A program made the translations under genes and the position numbers. The notes under the pieces are model-generated. The model searched no databases and was not told where the DNA came from. It saw only the letters and a list, made by a program, of their open reading frames with translations. From a virus: DNA of 30,649 nt. Below are positions 19,173 to 28,375 of the stretch, piece by piece (position 1 is the stretch's first letter; each line of letters begins with the position of its first letter). The stretch covers positions 1 through 30,649 of IMG/VR virus record IMGVR_UViG_3300037487_000750. One strand, 5' to 3'.

Positions 19173-21185
19173 TTAGCAGAAAAATCCTGTTCCGTATCCT
19201 ATTTCGCCGGTTGTGAAATTTATATCATACACCTCATTACCACCACCATATGTAAAATATCTATACCCAGTAATTGGTGTAATACCATATTGGTCGTAGT
19301 ATGCAATTTGTCCTGGTGATTCCAAACCATCTGCAGTATACATATCATATTCAATAGGACTACCACAAGCTGAACCTGCATAAGTTTCACCTGTAAAGTG
19401 CATAGATTGTACAAGGTATTGTGTTACTGTTGGATTTAATCCACCAACACTGCCACTCAATCCTGTTCCTGCTATTCTAAGTAATGGTGAACTTGCAAAT
19501 GTTGTTTTAACTTCAAATGTTCCTTGTGAGAAAAAGTTTGTTGTATCTGTATAATAACTCTTACCATATTCTCTATTTGCACCTTTACTAAATTGTTGAG
19601 AAATAAAATCACCATCTAATGTATCACCAAAATTTAAATTATTTACTGCAAAGTTATTTGCCGGAGTTACTGATATTTTTTCATCTAAGTTAATAAATTG
19701 ATTGAAATCTTTTACTTCACCTCTATAATACCAATCATTAAATGTTTCTACTATAAATTGATTTGGTTTAGTTTTATTAGGATAAATTACTAAATTAAAT
19801 TTCTTTTGTATACCTAATAAAAAATCTACTAATTTAATACCATTCGTACCAAAGGGCATATTAGATGGAATATCCATAATTCTACCATCAGCCGCTGAAT
19901 TAACTTGTGTTATTTCTAAAAATGATTTAGTTGTACTTAATGGGTCTAATGTTACAACAGGTAAAGATGCAACAGATGCTGGAAAATTAGGAGATTGTCT
20001 TATTTGAAAATAATAATTACCAATCGGTATATTATTAAAATTAAATTCACTTGCTAATTGATATGTTGTATTAATACTACCATTTCTACTTTGTTGTAGT
20101 TGGTCAAAGAAATTAATATAAGATATCACTGCACGAGTTCCAGAAGCCGCTGAACTTCCTGTATCTAACATTCTTATCTGCCATGTTCCATTTGCAGAAA
20201 GTGTACCCGGCATATTGTTTGCCGAACAACTTACATTAATATTAATATTCAATGCTCCTCTTAGATTAGTTCTTTGTTCAACTCTATATGCACCATTCTG
20301 ATAAAAGTTTTGTGGGTCAGAAAATTCATTAAACCAAGGTAAAGTTACCCAACTACCCGATGGTAAATTAACATCTGTCATTCCACTTCCACTAATTGCA
20401 CCTATTTTTATCTTACCATACGTTTCTAAATCAACACCACTATATTCAGGATATTTTAATGAATTATTACAAACCATATATACATCATCTAAGAATGATT
20501 GTTGCCAAAATGATGATGAGTAGGTATATCCTGTTTGTTCAAATATTGCATCCCATACTGCTTTTACTCTAATTGCAGGTTTAAAATTTTGAACAGTTAA
20601 TGCACCCTCCTGGTCATCCATACCATATAATTCATATGCACCTTGTGTAAATGCATATGCACTACCATAATCTGCTAAGGGATAAACAATATCCCCACCA
20701 AATAAATTACGATTCCAACTTTCTGAAATATTATTATAAGATGAAGTATGATTGAATGCTGATAATGTTGTTAAATCTGTTAGATATAATCTATTAATTT
20801 CTCTACCAAATGATGAAAGAGTACCATAAATAGTTACCTCATATGAATCAATAAATTTATTTGCTAATACATTTACTTTGTTTAATTGTAAGTATCCTTG
20901 TGAAAGATACACAGAATCAAAATCAAAGTATGCTGGAACCTTTATATTGGTTGCAAATAGAAAAGGTGAATCAATACTTATATCGTAAACATGCTCAAAA
21001 AATGCGTTGTTTGTCTTCGTTCCAGGTAGGGTTATTGTGCGAGTGAAATCTGATGGTAATACACCGATATCAAATAGACCTGTTGAGTTATTTGAAATCT
21101 GAATATCTTCATCTTCAAAAAGGTCTAATTCTGTTCCATTTGCTACTAATCTAAAAGTAAACGCCTGAGTAGATATAATTCCCAT
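19173..21185 (-). CDS. Large tail-tip/baseplate protein (670 aa)
   Basis: 670 aa. The N-terminus (FRLVANGTELDLFEDEDIQI then NSTGLFDIGVLPSDFTRTIT) has the lfD......sD.t.ti.lPgT..N pattern known to me from baseplate proteins of Bacteroidota phages. The rest is beta-rich with many aromatic residues; a region near residue 450 (GIKLVDFLLGIQKKFNLVIY) resembles hub domains. It lies between the tape measure side and the 388-aa tail protein. Its start overlaps the upstream stop by one base (TAATG). A role in the tail tip is likely, the exact one unknown. Confidence 0.65.
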   Translation of the reverse strand: MGIISTQAFTFRLVANGTELDLFEDEDIQISNNSTGLFDIGVLPSDFTRTITLPGTKTNNAFFEHVYDISIDSPFLFATNIKVPAYFDFDSVYLSQGYLQLNKVNVLANKFIDSYEVTIYGTLSSFGREINRLYLTDLTTLSAFNHTSSYNNISESWNRNLFGGDIVYPLADYGSAYAFTQGAYELYGMDDQEGALTVQNFKPAIRVKAVWDAIFEQTGYTYSSSFWQQSFLDDVYMVCNNSLKYPEYSGVDLETYGKIKIGAISGSGMTDVNLPSGSWVTLPWFNEFSDPQNFYQNGAYRVEQRTNLRGALNININVSCSANNMPGTLSANGTWQIRMLDTGSSAASGTRAVISYINFFDQLQQSRNGSINTTYQLASEFNFNNIPIGNYYFQIRQSPNFPASVASLPVVTLDPLSTTKSFLEITQVNSAADGRIMDIPSNMPFGTNGIKLVDFLLGIQKKFNLVIYPNKTKPNQFIVETFNDWYYRGEVKDFNQFINLDEKISVTPANNFAVNNLNFGDTLDGDFISQQFSKGANREYGKSYYTDTTNFFSQGTFEVKTTFASSPLLRIAGTGLSGSVGGLNPTVTQYLVQSMHFTGETYAGSACGSPIEYDMYTADGLESPGQIAYYDQYGITPITGYRYFTYGGGNEVYDINFTTGEIGYGTGFFC

Positions 21186-22351
21186 TACATAATTAATTTA
21201 TAAGATTGACCTAAGTTAAATTCAAATTGATATTGAATTACTTTATCTACTACACCTGTTTTAAATTGTAAATCAGATGTTGCAATACTTAATGGTCTTA
21301 CTGCTGCAGTTGATTCATTATATACCCAATATATCTCATCACTAACCATAAGTTGTTTTAAGATATCATTGTAATCTTCATCTAACCAATCTGTATTTAC
21401 TTGTAGAGTTTGTTTAGTATCTACAATATAATCTAACATTGCACTATCATATGCTTGATAACTAAATGTAGAACTTTCCCAACTACCTAATTGTGGTTGA
21501 TATGTTCTCTTAGTTGTGGATATACTTTGTCTATTAATCATATTAAAGTTTAACCAATCAAATTGTCCAAATCTATTTTTCCATTTAATTCTTATGTTAG
21601 GATATTTCTGTTCACATACTACATCATATCTTACTTTACTACCTAATGCAGTACCACCATTATATGGTTGTATTGTATAGAAAGTTAGACCTGTTGTAGA
21701 TAAAGGAAATTCACTTTGTAATGGTCCTATTGGATAATCATCTATTTGACCTGATGATGATTCTGATGATGATAAGAAATATGTTCCATTACCTGTACTA
21801 CCGCTATAAATTATTCTATCTGCAATCACTCCACCTAATGTTCCTACTGCCACTCCACTCGTACCTGTATTAGTAACGAATGCACTTCTTGACACCGGTC
21901 CATCAGTTAATAAAGGATAGTATTGAGATAGTGTATTTAGTTCTTGTCCTATTGTTTCAGGAAATAAACCATAACCATCTAATGCTTTATACATTGATGA
22001 TTTAACATGCGAACCTGTTACGAATAGTGAGCCACTTAAGTATTGTGTATAAAAATCACATGCAAAGTAAACTACATTTGATGGATTTTGTTGTAATAAA
22101 TCTGTAAGAGTTGAATTGATAATTCTATTCAAATCAAAAATACCAACATTAGAAGTGTTAGGATATTTTGAAATTGTATAATCTGATAAAGAGCCTGAGT
22201 TCAAAACCGAACCTGTCCAATAATATAAATCACCAACATACTGAAATGATGATGAAGTTAAAAGGACAAGATTACTCTCTGCTAACGTAAATATGATAGG
22301 AGATTGTGCTAATGAACTTGTTGCCGGAGTTTGTGTTATTGATAATGCCAT
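21185..22351 (-). CDS. Tail structural protein, distal-tail-like (388 aa)
   Basis: 388 aa. The N-terminus is Ser/Thr-rich and beta-like (SIIFTLAESNLVLLTSSSF-type pattern, residues 18-37). The centre has IRIKWKNRFGQFDWLNFNM (about 264-282), a segment I recognise from conserved tail proteins of Bacteroidota phages, followed by a beta-rich C-terminus ending YQFEFNLGQSYKLIM. It lies in the tail block between the gp10-like protein and the 670-aa protein. A distal tail or baseplate component fits; no enzyme motif is visible. A GTTAATAT element stands 21 nt before its ATG. Confidence 0.6.
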   Translation of the reverse strand: MALSITQTPATSSLAQSPIIFTLAESNLVLLTSSSFQYVGDLYYWTGSVLNSGSLSDYTISKYPNTSNVGIFDLNRIINSTLTDLLQQNPSNVVYFACDFYTQYLSGSLFVTGSHVKSSMYKALDGYGLFPETIGQELNTLSQYYPLLTDGPVSRSAFVTNTGTSGVAVGTLGGVIADRIIYSGSTGNGTYFLSSSESSSGQIDDYPIGPLQSEFPLSTTGLTFYTIQPYNGGTALGSKVRYDVVCEQKYPNIRIKWKNRFGQFDWLNFNMINRQSISTTKRTYQPQLGSWESSTFSYQAYDSAMLDYIVDTKQTLQVNTDWLDEDYNDILKQLMVSDEIYWVYNESTAAVRPLSIATSDLQFKTGVVDKVIQYQFEFNLGQSYKLIM

Positions 22352-22372
22352 CTATATACTTTGTTTATATAG

Positions 22373-22380
22373 ATATTAAC
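22373..22380 (-). promoter_or_regulatory. GTTAATAT element upstream of the 388-aa tail gene
   Basis: Sense TTAATGGTTAATATCTATATAAACAA in two overlapping parts (TTAATG then GTTAATATCT, followed by ATATAAACAA). It stands 21 nt before the ATG at 22351, and the ATATAAACAA leader also follows the copy at 30065-30072. Confidence 0.5.
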
Positions 22381-22389
22381 CATTAAGTA

Positions 22390-22752
22390 TTAAAAAGTAT
22401 TTGATGTAGTAAATCCTCTCATTGATTTATCTATTCTTTCCATTGCAGAATCTAATACGGTTACTACAACTGTTTTATTAACATAATCATCAACTAATGC
22501 TTTGAACTCATCTGCATTTGCTGCATTGGTTGCAAAAGGTCTTGCTTCCATTCTAAATGTACCGAAGTTTACATACACACCATAATCAACTGAATTCAAA
22601 TCAAATACTGCACCGAAATCACCAATTTTATTGTATTTAACATTTATTGAATCTCTTAACTTACCAGTCTTAATTGCACGAGTAGGTCCTCTTTGCACAT
22701 TTAATTGTGCTATATTTTTGAGAGTAGTTGATATTTGATTTAGGGTTGCCAC
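22390..22752 (-). CDS. HK97 gp10-like head-tail joining / tail completion protein
   Basis: 120 aa. The pattern KTGKLRDSINV (28-38), then YGVYVNFGTFRMEARPFATN (about 57-76) is the HK97-gp10-like signature (TG.L..si...... Y....e.GT..m.aRPF). The family sits at the neck or the tail end and helps join tail to head. The start is GTG, overlapping the stop of the glycine-rich gene as TAGTG, the only GTG in such a junction here. It is placed among tail genes rather than after the connector, which is unusual but still consistent with the family. Confidence 0.7.
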   Translation of the reverse strand: MATLNQISTTLKNIAQLNVQRGPTRAIKTGKLRDSINVKYNKIGDFGAVFDLNSVDYGVYVNFGTFRMEARPFATNAANADEFKALVDDYVNKTVVVTVLDSAMERIDKSMRGFTTSNTF

Positions 22753-25217
22753 TAAACTATAAATGTTGATGATGAATTAAATGTATGATAAGTATAACCT
22801 CCACTATAAGTAATAGTTCCACCTGTTGCTTTTGAGCCAGTTCCAGCATATCTTATAATTGCTACACCACTACCACCTGAAACATTACCGGTTGTTTTGC
22901 CACCTGCACCACCACCGGTATTAGCAGTTCCTGCTGAGCCACTAATACCTCCTCCACCTATTCCACCAGCACCATAATTTCCTGATATAGTTACTCCACT
23001 ACCACCGCCACCATAATAATTACCATCTAACCATTGTATACCATTACCACCATTATATCCAACACCTTCTGCAGCTGCTCCACCACCTCCACCACCACCA
23101 TTATATGTATTATAAGTTACGGCAGCTCCTGAATTTCCTTGACCACTAGTGCCAGAACCACGTGCTCCATTTCCATAATTTTGTGATGCATTACCTCCAC
23201 CGCCACTTCCACCACCAAAAGCCGCCACACATGTACTTACTCCATTAAATCTTGCACCTTTACCTCCACCAATTGCAGTTAATGATATAAACGATCCTGT
23301 AACTGATGAATTTTGTCCATTAGTTCCAATATATCCTGCATTAGAACCACTTCCACCATTGCCAATTGTAATAATAGTTGTAGTTAAATGAGGAAGTGAA
23401 GTTGAACCAGTTATAACTCCACCTGCTCCACCACCACCTGAATATAAATAACCATTACCACCACCACCTGCAACAACTATATATTCAACATCTACTGCCG
23501 AGCGAGTAGGTGGAGGAATAAACCCTTGCATTGATTGTGATAAATATAAGAATGCATTTTCAACTTCCCAATCAAATAACTCTCTATTGTAAATTAACAA
23601 ATTATTCATTGAACCGGAGAAATATCCTGCAGATGGTGTAGTTGAAGGGTAACCAAATTTCAAAGTTGCATTATTATTTACAAAAGTACCGTTTGATACT
23701 TGTTTACTTATAGGGGTAAATTCTGCATTTCTATATAATATTCCACTATACCAATTCTGTTCAAAATTTGTATTATTAGTTAAGGCATAACATGTATTTG
23801 GTTGTGTTGATGCTGAATTAAACATTTGCATAGCTTGGTCACTAGTTCTATATGTATCTGATAGGGTAAAACTACTTAGAAAACCAGTAGCACCATCAAA
23901 TTTACTATATCCTGCTGTTGTTGTATTTGTACTAAATTGACCATAGGTTATAATTGTATATGAACCTGTTGAAATATCTAAATCACCATATTCTAAATAA
24001 TTATTTACTCCATTAAATACATATCCACTTCCATTCCAATTCATTTGTGCACCATTAATAGTAGCGTGATTATTATTACCACTTATATCATACCATGTTT
24101 GTGTTTCAATACTTTGTGAAAATGAATTGAATGCATTATATAAAAGTAATCCATTTGTAGATAAACTTGCGGTTGGTGTATATCTCCATGGATATTCAAT
24201 ATATACTCCACCACCTAAACCATCATATGAATCAGGAGATGTTGTTCCTACAATTATTCCACCGCCACCTAATGGTGCATCATTTGTAAGTCCAATTTCT
24301 GCTGCCGTTCCTAAACCATATGAAGAAGTTGTTTGTAATGTATTACTTAATCTTCCATATGCGTTACCACCACCACCTACATATTGTGGTATTACATTCA
24401 TTGATGATGGACTAAATAATGTAAGTAATGTACCATCACCACCATTAGAAACTATATTTGTAGAAGTTGCAGGATTAGAAGAACCTTCATATCCACCTCC
24501 TCCACTTGCATAATATCCTATTCCTGCTGAGTATTGTCCACCACCTCCAGCATTTCCTTGATTAAGAATAGTTAAATTTTTTATTCCACCTAAACCATTA
24601 TAACTTGATTGTATTGTTGGTTTACTTTCTATTACCTTAGCAATTGCAGTTCCACCACTATTTCCACCAGTTTTACCACTTACGTTAGGTGAACCTACTG
24701 CTACTAAGGTACTTGCTCCTCCTCCACCACCACCGGCAATCATATAAGATGAAGTAAATGGAGTTACTATAAGATTTGATGGTAATTTAATGTATGAATT
24801 TTCACCAGTAGTTCCAGTTGTACCACCATCACCTGCTACTATTTCATATGTACCTGGTGTTAATACAAAATTATCATATTGTACAATACCACCACCTCCG
24901 CCACCACCTGCTGAATTACCACCTGGCCCGTTTATTGCATATCCTGCTCCGCCTCCACCACCAATAATAATAACTTTAGCTTGTGCAGTTGAACCAGAAT
25001 ATATTGTTAATGATCCACTATTACTAGTAGAAAAGGCTTCAGCCGATCTAAACCAATGGTATTTATATTGATTTGAACCTGATGTAAAATATCCTTCAAC
25101 ATAATAATATTGTGGATTACCCCCAGTTAGACCTGTCCCTCCATAAGTACCTGTAAAATTAGCTATTAAAAATCCACCTAATGTAGAAAAAAAGGTTGTA
25201 GGTATGTATATTGCCAT
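22752..25217 (-). CDS. Glycine-rich adhesin with LamG-like domain (821 aa)
   Basis: 821 aa. There are two glycine-rich domains (about residues 80-345 and 575-800) with GGGGGxG runs of the phage glycine-rich tail-protein type. Between them lies a LamG/concanavalin-like domain (about 350-565: GLLLYNAFNSFSQS, TWYDISGNNNHATINGAQM, YNRELFDWEVENAFLYLSQS), a fold that often binds sugars. It ends in a beta-rich tip. The likely role is host-surface recognition at the tail tip. Low-complexity Gly codons make this region prone to assembly error and to recombination between the two domains. Confidence 0.75.
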   Translation of the reverse strand: MAIYIPTTFFSTLGGFLIANFTGTYGGTGLTGGNPQYYYVEGYFTSGSNQYKYHWFRSAEAFSTSNSGSLTIYSGSTAQAKVIIIGGGGGAGYAINGPGGNSAGGGGGGGIVQYDNFVLTPGTYEIVAGDGGTTGTTGENSYIKLPSNLIVTPFTSSYMIAGGGGGGASTLVAVGSPNVSGKTGGNSGGTAIAKVIESKPTIQSSYNGLGGIKNLTILNQGNAGGGGQYSAGIGYYASGGGGYEGSSNPATSTNIVSNGGDGTLLTLFSPSSMNVIPQYVGGGGNAYGRLSNTLQTTSSYGLGTAAEIGLTNDAPLGGGGIIVGTTSPDSYDGLGGGVYIEYPWRYTPTASLSTNGLLLYNAFNSFSQSIETQTWYDISGNNNHATINGAQMNWNGSGYVFNGVNNYLEYGDLDISTGSYTIITYGQFSTNTTTAGYSKFDGATGFLSSFTLSDTYRTSDQAMQMFNSASTQPNTCYALTNNTNFEQNWYSGILYRNAEFTPISKQVSNGTFVNNNATLKFGYPSTTPSAGYFSGSMNNLLIYNRELFDWEVENAFLYLSQSMQGFIPPPTRSAVDVEYIVVAGGGGNGYLYSGGGGAGGVITGSTSLPHLTTTIITIGNGGSGSNAGYIGTNGQNSSVTGSFISLTAIGGGKGARFNGVSTCVAAFGGGSGGGGNASQNYGNGARGSGTSGQGNSGAAVTYNTYNGGGGGGGAAAEGVGYNGGNGIQWLDGNYYGGGGSGVTISGNYGAGGIGGGGISGSAGTANTGGGAGGKTTGNVSGGSGVAIIRYAGTGSKATGGTITYSGGYTYHTFNSSSTFIV

Positions 25218-25226
25218 ATTTTATTT

Positions 25227-26960
25227 TTATACTAATTTATTAATACCAACTCCTAACAAACTACTAGTATCAAACGATTGGAATGATAAGATATCAATTG
25301 CCTCTGATGCTAATGTTGCTATATAAGGAAATGCTTGTGGGAATTTAATTACTGAATTATTAGATGTTAAATTACCAAAACTTCCTGATGGCTGTGTAAC
25401 TCTTAATGATAAAGTTTCTCCTGCATTAATATTTGTAGCAGTTAAATAAGTTGTTGACCCACTTACTAATGTTATTGTAAAGAAGTTTCCTAAACTACAA
25501 TCCATACTTGCAGTTTGAGATGATATACTCATACTAACTACATTACCTCTTACACTTCCGCTATATATTGATTTTCCAATTACTATAAAATCATTATCAA
25601 TTGAAGAACTGATTATAACTGAACCTGTTATTGTTTGATTTCCGTTAAATTGGTTTGAACCAGTAGTTGCATAACTTCCTGTTTTTTCAGTTAATGACGT
25701 TATATTATTACTCTGAGTTGCATCAGTTAAAAATGCAGAAGCACTAAAAGAATTAAATGATGAAGTATCTAATTTGGTATTAATATTAAAACTTTGAGTT
25801 GCATCAGTTAAATAAATACTCGCACTTAAACTTTGAGATACTGAGTTAACATATGCAACTGTTGCGAATGTTGCTACTAATGAAGAACTATATGCTGCAA
25901 ATGATGCACTATTAGTTAAGATTTGTGATTCAAAACTTGCACTATCTGTTTTATATTGAGATGAACTGAAATTATAAAAAGATGCACTATTAGCTGTAAT
26001 TGTAGATGTTAAACTCGCACTATAAGCTGATGCAGTTGCAAATGAAGCATTTATTTGTTGTGAAACTGATGCTGAATATAAAGTTACATTACCAACACCA
26101 CTTAAAGTCGAAGAACTAATATTACCAGATGCAGTTATTGAACCGGTTATTGTAGTAGAACCCGTAATAGTTGTATTACCATTAATTCTTGTACTTCCAG
26201 TTACTTCTAAACTCCCACTTACAATTACTCTACCAATTAGGGTTTGAGTATCTATGTTTGCTTCATCACCTAATATATTAGAACCCGATGTAAATATAAT
26301 AGAAGAACTTTCAATTGTTACATCTAATTTATATGCGTGTATTGTATCTTTTACCCATAAGTTACTTGCACTTATGTTTCCACTTGCACTAATATTAGTT
26401 ACACTAAAATTATCTCTTACCGATAATGAGCCTGTGATATCTTCCGAACCACTCACACTAAAATTATAATACTGAACATTAGGGTTAGTAAAATAATAAT
26501 TACCAAACCATACTGCTGTATTTTGATTTATTGTTAATTCTACAAATTGTGAATTTACATATTGTTTATTTGTTACAACTGCTCCACTTACTAAACCATT
26601 ACCATATACTGGCCATCCAATTTGAACTTCATTAACTGTTGGTGATGCTGCTGAGCCACTTGCAAAAGAACCTGTAATTCTAATAATTGAATCTGTAAAA
26701 TAATTTCCACTATTTACATAGGTAGGAGTTGATGCAGTTACTGCTGTATTTATTGTAACTGAACCGCTAATATCTAATCCGTTTCTTAAACCTAATGTTC
26801 CTGCTAATGTAACATCCCCATCTGTGTTTACAGTTACACCAATTCCATTTCCTAAACCATCCTGAATTTCAGTTGATGTAGAACTAGCTGTATTATTACT
26901 ACCTAAGTGTAATAAAGAGATATAACTCTGTGATATGTATAAATTACTTAAACTTCCCAT
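25227..26960 (-). CDS. Second tail fibre, modular Ser/Thr-rich protein (577 aa)
   Basis: 577 aa. The N-terminus (MGSLSNLYISQSYISLLHLG) is followed by SGSxxVTGSTxINGNTTITG beta repeats (about 250-285). A helical repeat section shared with the 1234-aa fibre comes next (YKTDSASFESQILTNSASFA, TFATVAYVNSVSQSLSASIY, then two LTDATQS units). After a TGSNQFNGNQTITGSVIISS unit it ends in a distinct C-terminal domain. The assignment as a fibre is by composition and repeats. The shared modules suggest duplication or recombination between the two fibre genes. Confidence 0.7.
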   Translation of the reverse strand: MGSLSNLYISQSYISLLHLGSNNTASSTSTEIQDGLGNGIGVTVNTDGDVTLAGTLGLRNGLDISGSVTINTAVTASTPTYVNSGNYFTDSIIRITGSFASGSAASPTVNEVQIGWPVYGNGLVSGAVVTNKQYVNSQFVELTINQNTAVWFGNYYFTNPNVQYYNFSVSGSEDITGSLSVRDNFSVTNISASGNISASNLWVKDTIHAYKLDVTIESSSIIFTSGSNILGDEANIDTQTLIGRVIVSGSLEVTGSTRINGNTTITGSTTITGSITASGNISSSTLSGVGNVTLYSASVSQQINASFATASAYSASLTSTITANSASFYNFSSSQYKTDSASFESQILTNSASFAAYSSSLVATFATVAYVNSVSQSLSASIYLTDATQSFNINTKLDTSSFNSFSASAFLTDATQSNNITSLTEKTGSYATTGSNQFNGNQTITGSVIISSSIDNDFIVIGKSIYSGSVRGNVVSMSISSQTASMDCSLGNFFTITLVSGSTTYLTATNINAGETLSLRVTQPSGSFGNLTSNNSVIKFPQAFPYIATLASEAIDILSFQSFDTSSLLGVGINKLV

Positions 26961-26979
26961 TATATTCTATTTTTATATT

Positions 26980-27849
26980 TTAATTTTGTGACCATGTCCT
27001 TGTTACTACATTCACACCACTACTCCAATTCTGTGGTGTTGTATTCCATATCTTTGGAGAAATCCACAACTCACACACTGCACACGTTCCGTAGTTAGAG
27101 AATGGTAATGCTAATACTTTTAAGTTAACATAATCCCAATCATCCGTATTATTTATTTGTTCTATAATCGTATAACACTTTAAGTTATCATACGAAGTTG
27201 TTCCATCATTTGAATTAAGAGTATACTTACTACTAAATACTTGTCCAATACTCCCACTCTCATTCAACACTGCCTTATATCTATCACCCGTCTCACACTC
27301 TTCAATTACATAACCACTACCCGAAGGATTAACTAAAAAAAAAAGACAACGATTTTTATCATTGTGAGTAGTTAGGCTAAAGGTTGCCACCCATCCTGCC
27401 AGTCCGTTGTTAAACCTATCTGAGAACGGAACACAACCGATTTCTCCATCTATCTCAAACCCTGCTACTCCTCTTTGTGTATATGATGTTAAATCGTTTA
27501 ATATACCCAATGTGTTATTGTGTATATCAATTGTATCATCTACACCTTTGAAGTAATCTATACTTTGTTGATTAAGAGAACCTGATGATTCGTTATTCTT
27601 ATTTTTAATTTTATCTGCTACTGTTAACTGAACTGTATATGTTGTTACATTAGTACCAAATTCAGAATTAGTAATCAATACATTCCCAACAGGATATGCT
27701 GGAAATTCCTTTGTATCAAAATCAGTTAAATCACCATACGTTGCAACTCCAATAGAAGGATGATTCTTAAGTATTGTTCTAAAATAGTTAAGAATGTTGT
27801 AGTATAGTGTATAATTTATACCGGTATTATGAACAATTTGTTGACTCAT
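26980..27849 (-). CDS. Tail completion / terminator-like protein (289 aa)
   Basis: 289 aa. The N-terminal about 90 residues (YNILNYFRTILKNHPSIGVA, then YPVGNVLITNSEF, TYTVQLTVADKI) fit the phage tail-completion/terminator pattern. The C-terminal part, beta-rich with a Cys-containing segment near residue 262 and ending GVNVVTRTWSQN, looks like a second, phage-specific domain. It follows the connector and precedes the second fibre. A 10-T run (27344-27335) inside the gene is read without a shift, so the ORF is intact. The function is inferred from position and the N-terminal pattern. Confidence 0.6.
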   Translation of the reverse strand: MSQQIVHNTGINYTLYYNILNYFRTILKNHPSIGVATYGDLTDFDTKEFPAYPVGNVLITNSEFGTNVTTYTVQLTVADKIKNKNNESSGSLNQQSIDYFKGVDDTIDIHNNTLGILNDLTSYTQRGVAGFEIDGEIGCVPFSDRFNNGLAGWVATFSLTTHNDKNRCLFFLVNPSGSGYVIEECETGDRYKAVLNESGSIGQVFSSKYTLNSNDGTTSYDNLKCYTIIEQINNTDDWDYVNLKVLALPFSNYGTCAVCELWISPKIWNTTPQNWSSGVNVVTRTWSQN

Positions 27850-27854
27850 AGTTA

Positions 27855-28373
27855 TTATAATTGAATACCAGACCAGTATTGATTTGTGGAATCTGGATAT
27901 ATTTGTGTTTGGTTACCAACTGATTCTAAGTATTGAGGTATGTTATTTGAATATGCTACCAAATAGTTTTGTAATCTCAATGCGTAGTAATCTGCGTTAT
28001 TCAATGCCTTATTCAAAAGATAATCTATCTCACTCTTTGAAGGTGCTACTGCTTGTTCACTTTGTTGTTTTACTGCACCATTAGATTTAAATTGAACTGA
28101 ACTAAATGGAATATATTCTACACACCCATACCATATCAAAGTATTTTTAATATGGTCATTCATTAAATCTTGATAATATACTGATAAACTACTAAATGTT
28201 CCTGCAACGATTTGTGCTTGTAAATAATCAAATAGGACAGTTCCTAATAGATTCTTTAAGTATTTATCTTGTGCGGTTCTCATAAAGGGTAACAAAGCAT
28301 CTGCATCGATTGCTCCTTGCAATGGTGAGTTCTTTATGATATCGTTTCTTGTTATAAAAAGAGCGTAAGCCAT
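27855..28373 (-). CDS. Head-tail connector-like protein (172 aa)
   Basis: 172 aa, mostly helical. The pattern MRTAQDKYLKNLLGTVLFDY (31-50), YYQDLMNDHIKNTLIWYGCV (66-85), YIPFSSVQFKSNGAVKQQSE (87-106) and ADYYALRLQNYL (127-138) is one I know from conserved Bacteroidota-phage proteins next to the portal gene (DUF6712-like). Its place, 2 bp after the portal stop, supports a connector (adaptor) role at the portal vertex. It could also be a head completion protein of other type. Confidence 0.7.
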   Translation of the reverse strand: MAYALFITRNDIIKNSPLQGAIDADALLPFMRTAQDKYLKNLLGTVLFDYLQAQIVAGTFSSLSVYYQDLMNDHIKNTLIWYGCVEYIPFSSVQFKSNGAVKQQSEQAVAPSKSEIDYLLNKALNNADYYALRLQNYLVAYSNNIPQYLESVGNQTQIYPDSTNQYWSGIQL

Positions 28374-28375
28374 AT

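Noticed and set aside
18639-21185. Stop-codon recoding joining the 670-aa and 173-aa proteins
   Set aside because: The 670-aa frame ends at a TAA followed by a normal short gap and an ATG; TAA, TAG and TGA are all used as ordinary stops elsewhere.
24127-25071. Pro-rich plus-strand ORFs opposite the glycine-rich adhesin
   Set aside because: Poly-Pro is simply the reverse complement of Gly codons (GGW); no domain, no gene context.
27335-27344. 10-T run in the tail-completion gene as a frameshift site
   Set aside because: The frame is open on both sides with sensible protein (CLFFLVNPSGSGYVIEE), so no shift is needed.
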